The notes: generated by a model not told the origin, from the sequence alone. A stretch of 44,795 nt of DNA from Peptoniphilaceae bacterium AM52-5BH (GCA_027669155.1 JAQEDR010000022.1:1-44795), one strand, 5' to 3'; positions 1 to 8,037 are shown, numbered from the stretch's first letter. Translations and numbers: made by a program.

Positions 1-115
1 TGCACGAACTTAGTTTGCTTTAGGTGTCGCGATATTATTTGCAATTCATCAAAATAAAAAATAATGGTGTTATAGAGTATAGTTTCCAAAAAGAAATACT
101 ATCTCTAGATTTATA

Positions 116-179
116 TTATAAGGCCAAGTTATTAATTTAACAAGTAAATATAATTAAAGTTAAGAGGCTGGCCTTATAA
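116..179. repeat. 64-bp element with perfect 11-bp inverted arms
   Basis: The left arm TTATAAGGCCA (116-126) and the right arm TGGCCTTATAA (169-179) are exact reverse complements enclosing about 42 AT-rich bases. No T-run follows the right arm, so it does not look like an ordinary intrinsic terminator. It could be a structured 3' end of an upstream transcript, a small palindromic repeat or an operator pair. The arms are seen directly; the role is unknown. Confidence 0.6.
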
Positions 180-185
180 ATAAGC

Positions 186-213
186 TCCCTTTCTTAATTT
201 ATAGGGATTTTTT
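186..213 (+). terminator. Weak terminator-like hairpin
   Basis: TCCCT (186-190) pairs with AGGGA (203-207) over a 12-base loop and is followed by six T residues (208-213). The stem is only 5 bp. It may terminate a plus-strand gene lying left of the window. Confidence 0.3.
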
Positions 214-348
214 AGTAGAAATTATTTTAATTGCTTTTTTGTTATCGTATATATTGTCAACAACACTAGTGGAATCTATTTACTCATATGGCAAGGCCTA
301 TTTTTTATATACCTTCCTGCGTTTGGGAAATTAATTTGCTATTGTTAA

Positions 349-395
349 CAAAAAACAAATCCTCAAGCAAAAATTTAATTTGCCTAAGGATTTGT
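349..395 (-). terminator. Intrinsic terminator of the DUF2207 gene
   Basis: On the minus strand ACAAATCCT (395-387) pairs with AGGATTTGT (363-355), with extra pairing possible inside (GGCAA/TTGC). A run of T residues follows (354-349 on the minus strand). It lies 11 bases after the stop codon at 406. Confidence 0.7.
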
Positions 396-405
396 CATAA
401 TTATT

Positions 406-2109
406 CTAGCGACCTCCGCCGCCACCTCCACCGAAACTTCCGCCTCCGCCGCCAAAGGATGTGCTTCCTCCAGCTCCAGCTGATGTAAAGCTTGCTATAT
501 TAGCTTGGGCCATAGTGGAGTAGTTTCTTGAATTTGTAATCATATAGTAGTTAAAGACTGAGTTGTTGCTATAGTTTGGATAAGTTTTTTCTAGGTTTTT
601 GAAGACCTTATCACTTATGCCGTAAATTGCTGCATATATTAGGAAGTAGTCCCAAATATGAACTTCATTAGCATCTCTTTCTTCTATCAAGGAATAATCT
701 TCTAGATAATTTCTAAACTTGATTAGATTTTCGTAAAGGTCAACTCCCTTAGGAGTAACTTCAAGCTCGGATCCTTCTCTCCTAGTCTTAGCGAATTTCT
801 TCTCAAATCTTATATCTTTTAAGTATTCTCCTGCCTTTAGGCCATCCCTTGAACTAGGTAAGAAGTCTTCATAGAAGTCTTCTGTGATTTCCTTGTTTTT
901 CTTGAAGTATTTTTGGATGTTTTTGTTTGAGATAAGACCGTCTTTGGAGTATTCTTGTGACTTTTCGATTATATCAAAGAAGGCTTCCTCCATCTTGCCC
1001 ATATCAGTAGGTTTGTCGAGGATTCTTATCTTGGCATTTTTATCATTTTTCTTATTAGCTTCGATTTCGATATTTTTATCGTAAATCCATTTTAGGATGA
1101 AGGCGTTCATGTAATTGCCTGGGCTTATCTCAAAATGATAGGCTTTTTCTGCCAGTAGATAAGTGTCTTCTATATGGGAAGGGTAAGGGATATCCCTAAA
1201 GTATTGATCTTTGAAGGTCTTGGCCTTTTTGAGAGCATGAGCATTTCTAATGTTATTCTCATCAAAATGGAGCTTACTAGCCCTAACTCCAAGAAATATT
1301 GATCCTAATCCTAGAAGGATAACAAAGGGGGCGATTACTTTGACATACCAAGGAATTGGGTCAGTATTAGCTTCTCCTTCGCTCTCTTCCCATTTTGATC
1401 CCTTAACTGCCATATTGGCATAATCATCGAATGTCTTATCTTCCTTGTAGGATGTATTAAAATAGCCCTTAGGGAATTTGAGCATAATAGTCGTATAGTC
1501 AACTTCTCCCTTAGATTTAAGTACTATATTTCCGTCGATATTATGGATATCTCCAACTAGGCCAAAGCCCCACATCTTTACATTTCGATCGAAAGGCTCA
1601 AAGCCTTTGATATTGATATTTACCCTTTCTGGCTTGGGGTCAAAATTTTCTCCGACAAATTGGAAAAAGAGCATATCACTGTCTTCAAGGCCAATTATTA
1701 CAGGATTTATCTTGTAAGATAGCTCGTAGGTGTTTTTTCCGTATTTGGAGATCCCCCAAATGAGTTCTGTCTCATCCTCCCTATCACTTCTTCCATATTT
1801 ATAGGCTTTTTCTTCAAAAGAAAGGTCCGAATCCCAAGGATTCATTTCACTAAAGTTCTTGCCTAGGGAAGGGGAAGTTAGGGAGAAGTCTTCTATTTTT
1901 ATTCCTCTTAAATTTTCTATTAATTTGTATCTTTCGGTATAATCTCTTTCGTCTTCATCTATTTGCCAAAGCTCTTCTACACTTCCTACACCATTTTTGT
2001 CGATTGTGACATCCATATCTAGTGAATCGAAACTATCGGCAAGTGAGATTCTAGGAAGTAGAAAAAGGATAAGGGCTAGAAGATATTTGCTTAGTTTTTT
2101 AATTTTCAT
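406..2109 (-). CDS. DUF2207 family membrane protein
   Basis: A 567-residue protein with an N-terminal signal peptide or anchor (MKIKKLSKYLLALILFLL), an extracytoplasmic DUF2207-type region, a transmembrane segment near residues 255-275 (WYVKVIAPFVILLGLGS) and a cytoplasmic second half. It ends in a Gly-Ser tail dominated by GGGG runs, common in this family and possibly acting as a flexible or membrane-proximal tail. The frame is open 29 codons further upstream, but the ATG at 2109 has AGGAG five bases before it and begins a proper signal peptide, so I chose it. The RBS overlaps the stop of the lemA homologue just upstream, so the two are one operon. DUF2207 and LemA proteins commonly occur together; the biochemical role is not known. 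Confidence 0.85.
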   Translation of the reverse strand: MKIKKLSKYLLALILFLLPRISLADSFDSLDMDVTIDKNGVGSVEELWQIDEDERDYTERYKLIENLRGIKIEDFSLTSPSLGKNFSEMNPWDSDLSFEEKAYKYGRSDREDETELIWGISKYGKNTYELSYKINPVIIGLEDSDMLFFQFVGENFDPKPERVNINIKGFEPFDRNVKMWGFGLVGDIHNIDGNIVLKSKGEVDYTTIMLKFPKGYFNTSYKEDKTFDDYANMAVKGSKWEESEGEANTDPIPWYVKVIAPFVILLGLGSIFLGVRASKLHFDENNIRNAHALKKAKTFKDQYFRDIPYPSHIEDTYLLAEKAYHFEISPGNYMNAFILKWIYDKNIEIEANKKNDKNAKIRILDKPTDMGKMEEAFFDIIEKSQEYSKDGLISNKNIQKYFKKNKEITEDFYEDFLPSSRDGLKAGEYLKDIRFEKKFAKTRREGSELEVTPKGVDLYENLIKFRNYLEDYSLIEERDANEVHIWDYFLIYAAIYGISDKVFKNLEKTYPNYSNNSVFNYYMITNSRNYSTMAQANIASFTSAGAGGSTSFGGGGGSFGGGGGGGR

Positions 2110-2116
2110 AAGGCTC

Positions 2117-2665
2117 CTATTTAAATTTCGGTACAGTAGATGATTCGCTTGTATTTTCGAAATAATCTTTAGTATGAACAGAAAAAATATTAGCAAGGAT
2201 ATTTGCAGGAAAAGATTTTATCTTTCTGTTAAGTTTAGTTACGGTGTCATTATAGACCATTCTCAAATGTCTAAGAGTTTCTTCGTGTTTTGTCATAGAC
2301 TCCATAGTCTCCTTGTATAGGTCGCTTGTTTTAAGATTTGGATAGTTTTCTGCGACTGCATAGAAGGAAGAAATAGCTTTTCCAAATTCTCTATTCTCAC
2401 TTTCGACTTCCTTTGCACCTGAAGTTCTATTAACACCTGTCCTGTTCTTTGTGATTTTCTCTAGGGCTTCAATTTCAAATTCGCTGTAGTCCTTGGTCAT
2501 ATCGATTAAGTTATTTAGGCTGTCCCGTCTAGCTTGAAGTCCAGTTGCGATTTGAGCCATGGAGTTTTCTACCATCTCATTAAGCCTTACAAAAGTATTG
2601 TAAGTTGTAATTGAATATATGACAATTACAAGTATTAGAATAATCAAAATTATTAATAGGGTCAT
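2117..2665 (-). CDS. lemA: LemA family protein
   Basis: A 182-residue protein with one N-terminal membrane segment (residues 1-18, rich in Leu, Ile and Val) followed by a long helical domain with typical LemA text such as YNTFVRLNEMVENSMAQI, LKTSDLYKETMESM and a C-terminal Phe-Pro segment (FPANILANIF). The length is normal for LemA. An ideal AGGAGG lies 5 bases before the ATG at 2665. It is the first gene of the minus-strand unit with the DUF2207 gene. LemA proteins are membrane-anchored with the helical bundle facing outside or inside depending on the report; their function remains unsettled. Confidence 0.92.
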   Translation of the reverse strand: MTLLIILIILILVIVIYSITTYNTFVRLNEMVENSMAQIATGLQARRDSLNNLIDMTKDYSEFEIEALEKITKNRTGVNRTSGAKEVESENREFGKAISSFYAVAENYPNLKTSDLYKETMESMTKHEETLRHLRMVYNDTVTKLNRKIKSFPANILANIFSVHTKDYFENTSESSTVPKFK

Positions 2666-2713
2666 ATTTTCCTCCTTTGATATTTTATACCCAGAGAACT
2701 TATCATCAAATCG

Positions 2714-2742
2714 TTGACAAAAAATGGGCCAAGATGTAAAAT
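2714..2742 (+). promoter_or_regulatory. Strong sigma-A promoter for ktrBA
   Basis: A consensus -35 TTGACA (2714-2719) is followed after exactly 17 bases by TAAAAT (2737-2742). Transcription would begin near 2749, giving a leader of about 58 bases before ktrB. That leader is too short for a full c-di-AMP riboswitch of the ydaO type, which controls potassium genes in some relatives. Confidence 0.8.
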
Positions 2743-2806
2743 CCTCTTAAGTTAGGGGAGGGCAAATTTAGATGCCAGCCCCTTTGATTGTGTAAGGAAG
2801 GTTATC

Positions 2807-4156
2807 ATGGAAAAAAATATTTTGAAAAGAACTTTCGATAAGGCTACAGAAAATCCTGCCTTTGTTTTGTCCATGGGATTTTTGATTTTGATAAGTCTGG
2901 GGGGACTTATCCTATCTACTCCCTATGTGAGTCAAAGTGGCAAGAGCACTGGTCTAATCGATTCGTTTTTTGTCGCGGCAAGTGCTTCTTGTGTTACGGG
3001 GCTAACTCCGTTAAATACAGGTCTATACTGGAACAGCCTGGGCCATCTTGTAATTATTATTTTGATCCAAATTGGTGGACTTGGAATTATGACCCTGGCA
3101 TCACTAATTCCTTTAATTTTAAGGAAGAAAATCGGTATAAAGTCTAGGCAAATACTAAAAGAGCAGCTCAATGTAGAAAGTATGGAGGGCATGGTAAGAC
3201 TTTTTAAATATGTCCTTGCCTTTACTCTGATAGTTGAAGCTTTGGGAGCCCTATTTCTTTCTATAAGATTTATCCCGACCTATGGATGGGGAAAGGGGAT
3301 TTGGTATTCAATCTTTCACTCTATATCAGCATTTTGCAATGCAGGGTTTGATATATTGGGAGATTCGATTTATCCTTTAAGGAAAGATCTTTTGGTAAAT
3401 ACAACTCTCATGGCCTTGATTGTTATAGGTGGACTTGGCTTTATGGTTACAAGCGAGTTTTTCTATAGGAGGAAGTTTAAGCAAGTCTCAACTCACTCAA
3501 AGCTTGTTTTGATTATTAATGCAGTATTGATTTTATTTGGAGCTTTAGGATTCTTACTTCTAGAGTCAATCCAAAAGGGGGTCCTTATCGGAGAAGGGCT
3601 TAAGGGATCTATAATAGAGTCCTTCTTCCAATCAGTCTCAGCTAGGACTGCTGGATTTTATTCGGTTAATCTTTCAAATATTAAAGATTCGACCTCGCTT
3701 TTACTGATAGGCCTTATGTTTATAGGAGGATCTCCAGGATCGACTGCAGGAGGTATCAAGACTACGACCTTTGGAGTTTTAGTTCTTGCGACATATTCTG
3801 TAATCAAAGGGCAGAAGGAACCGGTTGTATTTAACAAGCACATAGGAGATGAGACTATAAAAAAAGCAATATCTATCTTTATGATTTCTCTTGCCATAGT
3901 ATTGATGGTGACTTTCATCATTACTATTACAGATAACTTTGACTTGATAGATACCCTTTATGAAGTCGTCTCTGCCCTTGCAACAGTAGGAGCTAGCAGG
4001 GGGATTACGGCAAATCTTTCAAGAATCGCCAAGGTCCTAATAGGTCTTTGTATGTATTTAGGTAGGATTGGTCCAATGACTATGGCCCTTGCCTTTGGTC
4101 TAAAGCCAGATGAGAAGTTAATCAGATATCCAGAGTGTTTTATTAGTATAGGTTAG
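2807..4156 (+). CDS. ktrB: Potassium uptake channel subunit KtrB (TrkH/KtrB family)
   Basis: A 449-residue polytopic membrane protein of the TrkH/TrkG/KtrB superfamily, forming the K+ (Na+-dependent) translocating subunit. The four pore-loop filters each carrying the key Gly are visible in order: CVTGL, CNAGF, RTAGF and TVGAS. The glycine-rich SPGSTAGGIKTTTFG segment (about residue 311) is the intramembrane gate loop region typical of the family. Start ATG at 2807 follows AAGGAAGG. It is 8 bases upstream of ktrA, so both subunits are co-expressed from the promoter at 2714-2742. Confidence 0.93.
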   Translation: MEKNILKRTFDKATENPAFVLSMGFLILISLGGLILSTPYVSQSGKSTGLIDSFFVAASASCVTGLTPLNTGLYWNSLGHLVIIILIQIGGLGIMTLASLIPLILRKKIGIKSRQILKEQLNVESMEGMVRLFKYVLAFTLIVEALGALFLSIRFIPTYGWGKGIWYSIFHSISAFCNAGFDILGDSIYPLRKDLLVNTTLMALIVIGGLGFMVTSEFFYRRKFKQVSTHSKLVLIINAVLILFGALGFLLLESIQKGVLIGEGLKGSIIESFFQSVSARTAGFYSVNLSNIKDSTSLLLIGLMFIGGSPGSTAGGIKTTTFGVLVLATYSVIKGQKEPVVFNKHIGDETIKKAISIFMISLAIVLMVTFIITITDNFDLIDTLYEVVSALATVGASRGITANLSRIAKVLIGLCMYLGRIGPMTMALAFGLKPDEKLIRYPECFISIG

Positions 4157-4164
4157 GAGAAATT

Positions 4165-4818
4165 ATGGAAAAAAATGTTATTGTTTTAGGTCTCGGAAGA
4201 TTTGGTTACGCTGTAGCTACCAAGCTTTTCGAGAAGGGAGTCTATGTAACAGCAGTAGATTCTAATTACAAGAAAGTAGAAAAAATCGCAAACTTTGTAT
4301 CAAGTGCTGCCCAAGCAGATATAACAGAAGAAGTCGCTATGAAGTCTTTGGGAATAAACAACTATGATGTGGCAATAATTGCAACAGGAACAGATATCGA
4401 GGCATCAATAGAATCTACTTTGATATGCAAGGATAGCGGAGTAGATAAGGTTATAGCCAAGGCTACAAGCCAATCACACGCTAGGATCCTTATAAAAATT
4501 GGTGCCGATCAGATAGTATATCCTGAGCTTGATACAGGAGAAAGACTTGCAAGATCTCTTGCAGGATCTAATCTTTTAGAGCTTATTCAATTCTCAAATG
4601 ATTTCTCATTGATAGAGATAAAGGCCCATGAGGATTGGATAGGGAAGTCTCTTATAGAGCTTGACTTTAGAAAGGCTTACAAGATGAATGTGGTTGCCTT
4701 TGAAAGAGATGGCCAGATGCTAATGGATATAGATCCCAGCACATATATTAAAAAAGACGATATCCTAGTTCTAATAGGAGATAATGAAAACGCTAAAGCT
4801 CTTGAGGAAAAATCGTAA
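4165..4818 (+). CDS. ktrA: Potassium uptake regulatory subunit KtrA (RCK)
   Basis: A 217-residue cytoplasmic RCK protein. An N-terminal Rossmann fold starts with GLGRFG (residues 9-14) and has the acidic ribose-binding position in AVDSN (about 32). The C-terminal half is an RCK_C domain (about 135-215). In characterised systems KtrA forms an octameric ring that gates KtrB in response to ATP/ADP, and its RCK_C domain can bind c-di-AMP. Pairing with ktrB in one operon makes the assignment firm. Confidence 0.93.
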   Translation: MEKNVIVLGLGRFGYAVATKLFEKGVYVTAVDSNYKKVEKIANFVSSAAQADITEEVAMKSLGINNYDVAIIATGTDIEASIESTLICKDSGVDKVIAKATSQSHARILIKIGADQIVYPELDTGERLARSLAGSNLLELIQFSNDFSLIEIKAHEDWIGKSLIELDFRKAYKMNVVAFERDGQMLMDIDPSTYIKKDDILVLIGDNENAKALEEKS

Positions 4819-4897
4819 TTAGGAAAACGTGGTAAAGCTTGAAATATTGATAAATAATAAACAAAGATATTGATGAGAAAAAGTTTGCATAAAAAGT

Positions 4898-4926
4898 TTG
4901 CATAAATAGAAAAATGATGATATAAT
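4898..4926 (+). promoter_or_regulatory. Promoter of candidate small RNA, with tandem 13-bp repeat
   Basis: TTGCAT (4898-4903), a 17-base spacer and a perfect TATAAT (4921-4926). The -35 lies at the end of the second copy of a tandem repeat AAAAAGTTTGCAT (4878-4890 and 4891-4903), so the -35 element is itself duplicated. The predicted start is near 4933, 164 bases before the next gene and with an intrinsic terminator in between. Confidence 0.7.
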
Positions 4927-4932
4927 AAAATC

Positions 4933-5044
4933 AGCTATTAAATAGCTAGGTTTTTCATTATTAATTCCTTATAGTTTTCCCTTAGAAAACTAGGACTAAC
5001 TTATTCTTTTCTATAATGAAGGAGGGCTCTAGGAGCCCTTTTTC
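4933..5044 (+). ncRNA. Candidate structured small RNA (about 110 nt)
   Basis: Between the strong promoter at 4898-4926 and the terminator at 5023-5044 there is no open frame with a ribosome binding site, but there are three well-formed hairpins. They are AGCTAT/ATAGCT (4933-4938 and 4942-4947, at the predicted 5' end), TAGTTTTC/GAAAACTA (4972-4979 and 4985-4992) and the terminator stem. The layout is that of a stand-alone small RNA. I do not recognise it as 6S, SRP, tmRNA or RNase P RNA; it is too short for most of these. It could instead be an attenuated leader of the metallopeptidase gene at 5097. Confidence 0.5.
5023..5044 (+). terminator. Intrinsic terminator
   Basis: AGGGCTC (5023-5029) pairs with GAGCCCT (5033-5039) over a three-base loop and is followed by T residues. 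It ends the candidate small RNA and blocks read-through from ktrA. Confidence 0.85.
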
Positions 5045-5096
5045 TGTGTCCGAAATTATAATTTGGGTATAATAAGAAAAAAGAAGGAGATAAAAT

Positions 5097-5813
5097 ATGT
5101 ATAATCCATATTATTTTGGGTCAATGTATTTTGACAAGACCTATTTTCTAGTCATAATAGGTGTCATTATATCAATGATTGCCCAGGCTAATATCCAAAA
5201 AGCCTTTAACAAATATAGTAAAATTAAATCCAAAAAGGGTATAACAGGCTACCAAGCAGCGAAATATATACTCGATACAAACTCATACAATGATATTTCT
5301 ATAAAAAAGATTGGAGGAAGTTTGTCAGATTACTTCAATCCTGCTACCAAGGAAGTCGCCCTATCTGGGGACTCCTTTACTGATACTTCTATAGCATCTA
5401 TCGCTGTAGCAGCCCACGAGTGCGGCCACGTCATCCAATACAAGGAAGGCTACACTCCTTTGAGGGTTAAGTCTTGGCTGGTACCTGCGGTAAACTTTGG
5501 ATCAAAGCTTGCCTTTCCAGTTATACTTTTAGGAATTTTCCTATCCCAACAGAAGCTCTTAGACCTAGGACTAATACTTTTCTCCCTTGCTCTAATATTT
5601 CAGTTGGTAACTCTTCCTGTGGAGTTTGATGCTTCAAGAAGGGCTATAAGAGTAATAGACGAAAGTGGCATGCTTCATGGCGAAGAGCTTGATGGAGCAA
5701 AAGCTATGCTAAAAGCAGCAGCCTTTACCTATGTAGCAGCGACCCTATCCACAGCCCTACAATTGTTGAGACTATTTCTCCTTTATGGGAATAGGAATAA
5801 TAGGAGAGATTAG
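5097..5813 (+). CDS. YugP-like zinc metallopeptidase
   Basis: A 238-residue membrane protein of the COG2738 (YugP) family. It has an N-terminal membrane segment (about 17-32), the zinc-binding catalytic motif HECGH (107-111) and further hydrophobic segments at about 127-147 and 150-172. The LPVEFDASRRA segment after the membrane hairpin supplies the downstream acidic ligand typical of the family. Start ATG at 5097 follows AAGAAGGAG. It is transcribed alone, possibly from TATAAT at 5068-5073, for which I see no clear -35. The substrate is unknown. Confidence 0.88.
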   Translation: MYNPYYFGSMYFDKTYFLVIIGVIISMIAQANIQKAFNKYSKIKSKKGITGYQAAKYILDTNSYNDISIKKIGGSLSDYFNPATKEVALSGDSFTDTSIASIAVAAHECGHVIQYKEGYTPLRVKSWLVPAVNFGSKLAFPVILLGIFLSQQKLLDLGLILFSLALIFQLVTLPVEFDASRRAIRVIDESGMLHGEELDGAKAMLKAAAFTYVAATLSTALQLLRLFLLYGNRNNRRD

Positions 5814-5823
5814 TAGATAAAAT

Positions 5824-5862
5824 AACTCCTGCTAGGATTTAATTCCTCTGTGGGAGTTTTCT
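5824..5862 (+). terminator. Intrinsic terminator after the metallopeptidase gene
   Basis: AACTCC (5824-5829) pairs with GGAGTT (5853-5858), with an inner AGGA/TCCT stem (5834-5837 and 5844-5847), followed by TTTTCTT. Confidence 0.65.
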
Positions 5863-5966
5863 TAAATTTTTATTAGCTTTAAGCAAAGATAAGCTACTTG
5901 CAATCATCTTGCTAAATAGTACAATTTTACTAGGAATCATTTAGATTCTTTATTTTTAAAGAAGAA

Positions 5967-5983
5967 GGTCAGAGATAGTCAAC
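5967..5983 (+). promoter_or_regulatory. CtsR operator
   Basis: GGTCAGA-GAT-AGTCAAC matches the known CtsR heptad direct repeat (A/GGTCAAA, 3-base spacer, A/GGTCAAA) at most positions. A further half site in inverse orientation, TTTGACT (5986-5992), follows. It lies 39 bases before ctsR, so the operon is probably autoregulated and heat-inducible as in other Firmicutes. Confidence 0.75.
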
Positions 5984-6021
5984 TATTTGACTTGATTAAT
6001 ATATAGAAAGAGTGGTGAATT

Positions 6022-6489
6022 ATGGCAGGTCTTACTTCAGAAATCGAAAGATTTCTAAAAATGATGTTAGAAGATTCTGTTGATGGGATGCTTGAAATCG
6101 GCAGGAATGACTTGGCGACACGTTTTGATTGTGCACCTAGTCAGATAAACTACGTTCTTTCTACGAGATTTACCCCATATAATGGGTATCTTATAGAAAG
6201 CAAGCGTGGAGGCAATGGATTTATAAAGATCATAACTGTTGTGGATGAGGATTCTTATATTTCTTATTTGATCAAAAATCTTAAGAAAAGTATGAGCCAG
6301 AACAATGCCGAAAGTCTCTTTAAAGACTTGTTGAGGAGAGAATACTTTACAGAAAACGAGTATTTGATGGCAAGATATGCCACAAGCGATAAGGCTCTTT
6401 CAAAAATAAGTGAAGTTAAGGATAGAAATGCCGTAAGAAGTGATGTTATTAGAAATATTCTCTTAAGTCTTATGGCAAGGAGTAACTAA
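6022..6489 (+). CDS. ctsR: Transcriptional repressor CtsR
   Basis: A 155-residue class III stress repressor. The N-terminal winged helix-turn-helix is visible (about residues 20-65, with LATRFDCAPSQINYVLSTRF and the wing RGGNGFIKI carrying the conserved RGGxG tip). The C-terminal helical dimer domain ends in LLSLMAR. CtsR represses clp genes, is heat-labile and in Bacillus is removed by the McsA/McsB/ClpC system encoded just downstream. Only one base separates it from mcsA. The operator at 5967-5983 supports autoregulation. Confidence 0.95.
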   Translation: MAGLTSEIERFLKMMLEDSVDGMLEIGRNDLATRFDCAPSQINYVLSTRFTPYNGYLIESKRGGNGFIKIITVVDEDSYISYLIKNLKKSMSQNNAESLFKDLLRREYFTENEYLMARYATSDKALSKISEVKDRNAVRSDVIRNILLSLMARSN

Positions 6490-6490
6490 G

Positions 6491-7072
6491 ATGAAATGTG
6501 ATAAATGCGATAATGAAGCGACTGTTACAGTCAAAACTATAATAAATGGACAAGAGAAGAACTTCCACCTTTGCAATGATTGCCTTGTAAAATTCACCGA
6601 TGTATCAGTTGATGAAAATGGCAAGATCAAAGATGGAGAAGGAAATCTCAACAGAAAAAATATAGAAGATTTGATAGAGGAGTTTATGCCTAGCCTTGAG
6701 GAGGTCATAGATTCCTACTACGATTATAGATTTAAGGAGAACAATTATTCCTATGGGCTTTTAAATAACCTAGGAGATGAGACTTGCCCAACTTGCGGTA
6801 ATCTTTCATCAAATATAAAACATGGAGTATTTGCTTGCCCAGATTGTTACAAACTTGATGATAAGCTTACAACAAAGACCCTAAGGACCTACAACAATCT
6901 AAGGGCCTATGAGGGGAAATTTCCTAGAAAAGAGAGAAACTTTAAGGATATAGCAAGTAAGATTAAAAATCTTCAAGAAAAACTCCAAGTTTCAGTAGAA
7001 ATAGAAGATTATGAACAAGCTCAAAGCATAAAAGAGCAAATTGATGAACTAAATATGCAGGTGAGAAATTGA
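6491..7072 (+). CDS. mcsA: McsA, zinc-finger activator of McsB
   Basis: A 193-residue protein with two CxxC zinc-binding pairs: C3/C6 with C28/C31, and a second set in CPTCG and CPDC (about residues 96-118). A C-terminal UVR-type helical hairpin (about 155-190, with EIEDYEQAQSIKEQIDEL) is visible. In Bacillus and Staphylococcus, McsA binds and activates the arginine kinase McsB and modulates CtsR. It overlaps the mcsB start by four bases (TTGA), indicating translational coupling. Confidence 0.9.
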   Translation: MKCDKCDNEATVTVKTIINGQEKNFHLCNDCLVKFTDVSVDENGKIKDGEGNLNRKNIEDLIEEFMPSLEEVIDSYYDYRFKENNYSYGLLNNLGDETCPTCGNLSSNIKHGVFACPDCYKLDDKLTTKTLRTYNNLRAYEGKFPRKERNFKDIASKIKNLQEKLQVSVEIEDYEQAQSIKEQIDELNMQVRN

Positions 7073-8037
7073 TAGAATACAGCAAGGACATAATACTTTC
7101 TTCAAATTTCTCTCTAAGAAGAAACCTTGAAGGCTTTGACTTTCCAGCTAGCATGACACTTGAGGCGAGCAAGGAAGTAATAGAGATCTTTAGGAAAATT
7201 TATGGAGATAAACTAATTCTTCTAGAAGATTTAGGAGAAGATGAGCTAAATCAGTTGATAAACTCATTTGTCCTATCAGAAGATTGTCCAAACAAGCTTT
7301 CTGAAATCGGCCTCGTCATAGAAGATGATTATATATTGACGATTAACGACAGGGACCATTTGGCAATTAACATAAGAGATTTCAATCTCGATTTAAAATC
7401 TGCCTATAAGAAGGCTTATATAATAGAAGAAAAGCTTGATGAAATCCTAGATTTTGCATTCTCCCAAGAGTTTGGCTACCTAACCCAAGACGCAAGAAAC
7501 GCGGGATCTGGAGTAGAGGTTTTCGTCAAGGCCTTTCTCTTTGCTATGGTTGATGACGACAAGGTCTATTTTGGCCTAAAACAAAGCCTCCTCCACGAAA
7601 GAATCTATATTGATAAGTTCCTTCCAAAATACTACAAGAGATATGCAGACGATATCTATATTCTAAAAAACATAGGAAATTACTGGAAGGATATGGACGA
7701 ATCTATGGATAAGTTCGAGAAGGCTTTGGACACTCTTGTCAGAAATGAGAGAAGATTTAGAAGAGACTATCAAGTTTTAAATAGTATAAAAGATGAAGAA
7801 ATAGAAGATTATATAGAGATAATGGAAAATAACCTCAAGTTGGGCATGGATAAGAGCCTAGAGCTTATGAGTAAGGATATATATGGCCTTAAGAAATACA
7901 AGATCCTAGGCTTTGACACAGACTTTACAAATGAGGAGCTCGACTATCTAATATTTAATCTTACTAAGAATAAGTATAAGGGAAATAGGGACGAAGATAG
8001 ATACCTATTTCTTAAGGAATATATTAAGGAGCGATAA
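7069..8037 (+). CDS. mcsB: McsB-like protein, probable pseudokinase
   Basis: A 322-residue ATP:guanido phosphotransferase-family protein in the mcsB position, shorter than the roughly 360 residues of Bacillus McsB. The fold can be traced (IILSS...RNLEGFDFP at 8-26, DHL at 96-98, FGYLT at 135-139), but signature residues differ. The family SSRxRLARN is SSNFSLRRN (11-19), losing two phosphate-contacting Arg. NEEDH is NDRDH (93-97), losing the catalytic Glu. CPTNxGTG is DARNAGSG (141-148), with Asp in place of Cys. The RGxYGEGS motif is not found. The start is TTG at 7069, overlapping mcsA by four bases, with AGGTGAG upstream. It may act as a non-catalytic adaptor for CtsR and ClpC; comparisons are from memory of Bacillus McsB. 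Confidence 0.82.
   Translation: MIEYSKDIILSSNFSLRRNLEGFDFPASMTLEASKEVIEIFRKIYGDKLILLEDLGEDELNQLINSFVLSEDCPNKLSEIGLVIEDDYILTINDRDHLAINIRDFNLDLKSAYKKAYIIEEKLDEILDFAFSQEFGYLTQDARNAGSGVEVFVKAFLFAMVDDDKVYFGLKQSLLHERIYIDKFLPKYYKRYADDIYILKNIGNYWKDMDESMDKFEKALDTLVRNERRFRRDYQVLNSIKDEEIEDYIEIMENNLKLGMDKSLELMSKDIYGLKKYKILGFDTDFTNEELDYLIFNLTKNKYKGNRDEDRYLFLKEYIKER

Larger units (their letters stand above)
1..405. other. Gene-poor left edge
   Basis: No convincing gene is visible. One frame is open from base 1 to a TAA at 55-57 (18 codons); it could be the tail of a gene entering from the left, but the peptide is not recognisable. The rest is AT-rich and holds an 11-bp inverted repeat at 116-179, a weak plus-strand terminator-like hairpin at 186-213 and the minus-strand terminator of the DUF2207 gene at 349-395. 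A 66-codon frame at 288-488 runs antisense through the Gly-rich tail of the neighbouring gene and is not believed. Confidence 0.6.

Noticed and set aside
408..460. CRISPR-like or minisatellite repeat
   Set aside because: The repetition is from Gly codons (CCG/CCT on the plus strand) encoding the Gly-rich tail of the DUF2207 protein.
288..488. 66-codon plus-strand frame at the left edge
   Set aside because: It overlaps the terminator and Gly-rich tail of the DUF2207 gene in antisense, has no ribosome binding site and gives a low-complexity peptide.
2110..2196. Upstream extension of the DUF2207 protein
   Set aside because: The extra 29 codons lie inside the lemA homologue, and the ATG at 2109 has AGGAG and begins the signal peptide.
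2749..2806. c-di-AMP (ydaO-type) riboswitch before ktrBA
   Set aside because: The predicted leader is only about 58 bases, too short for that class.
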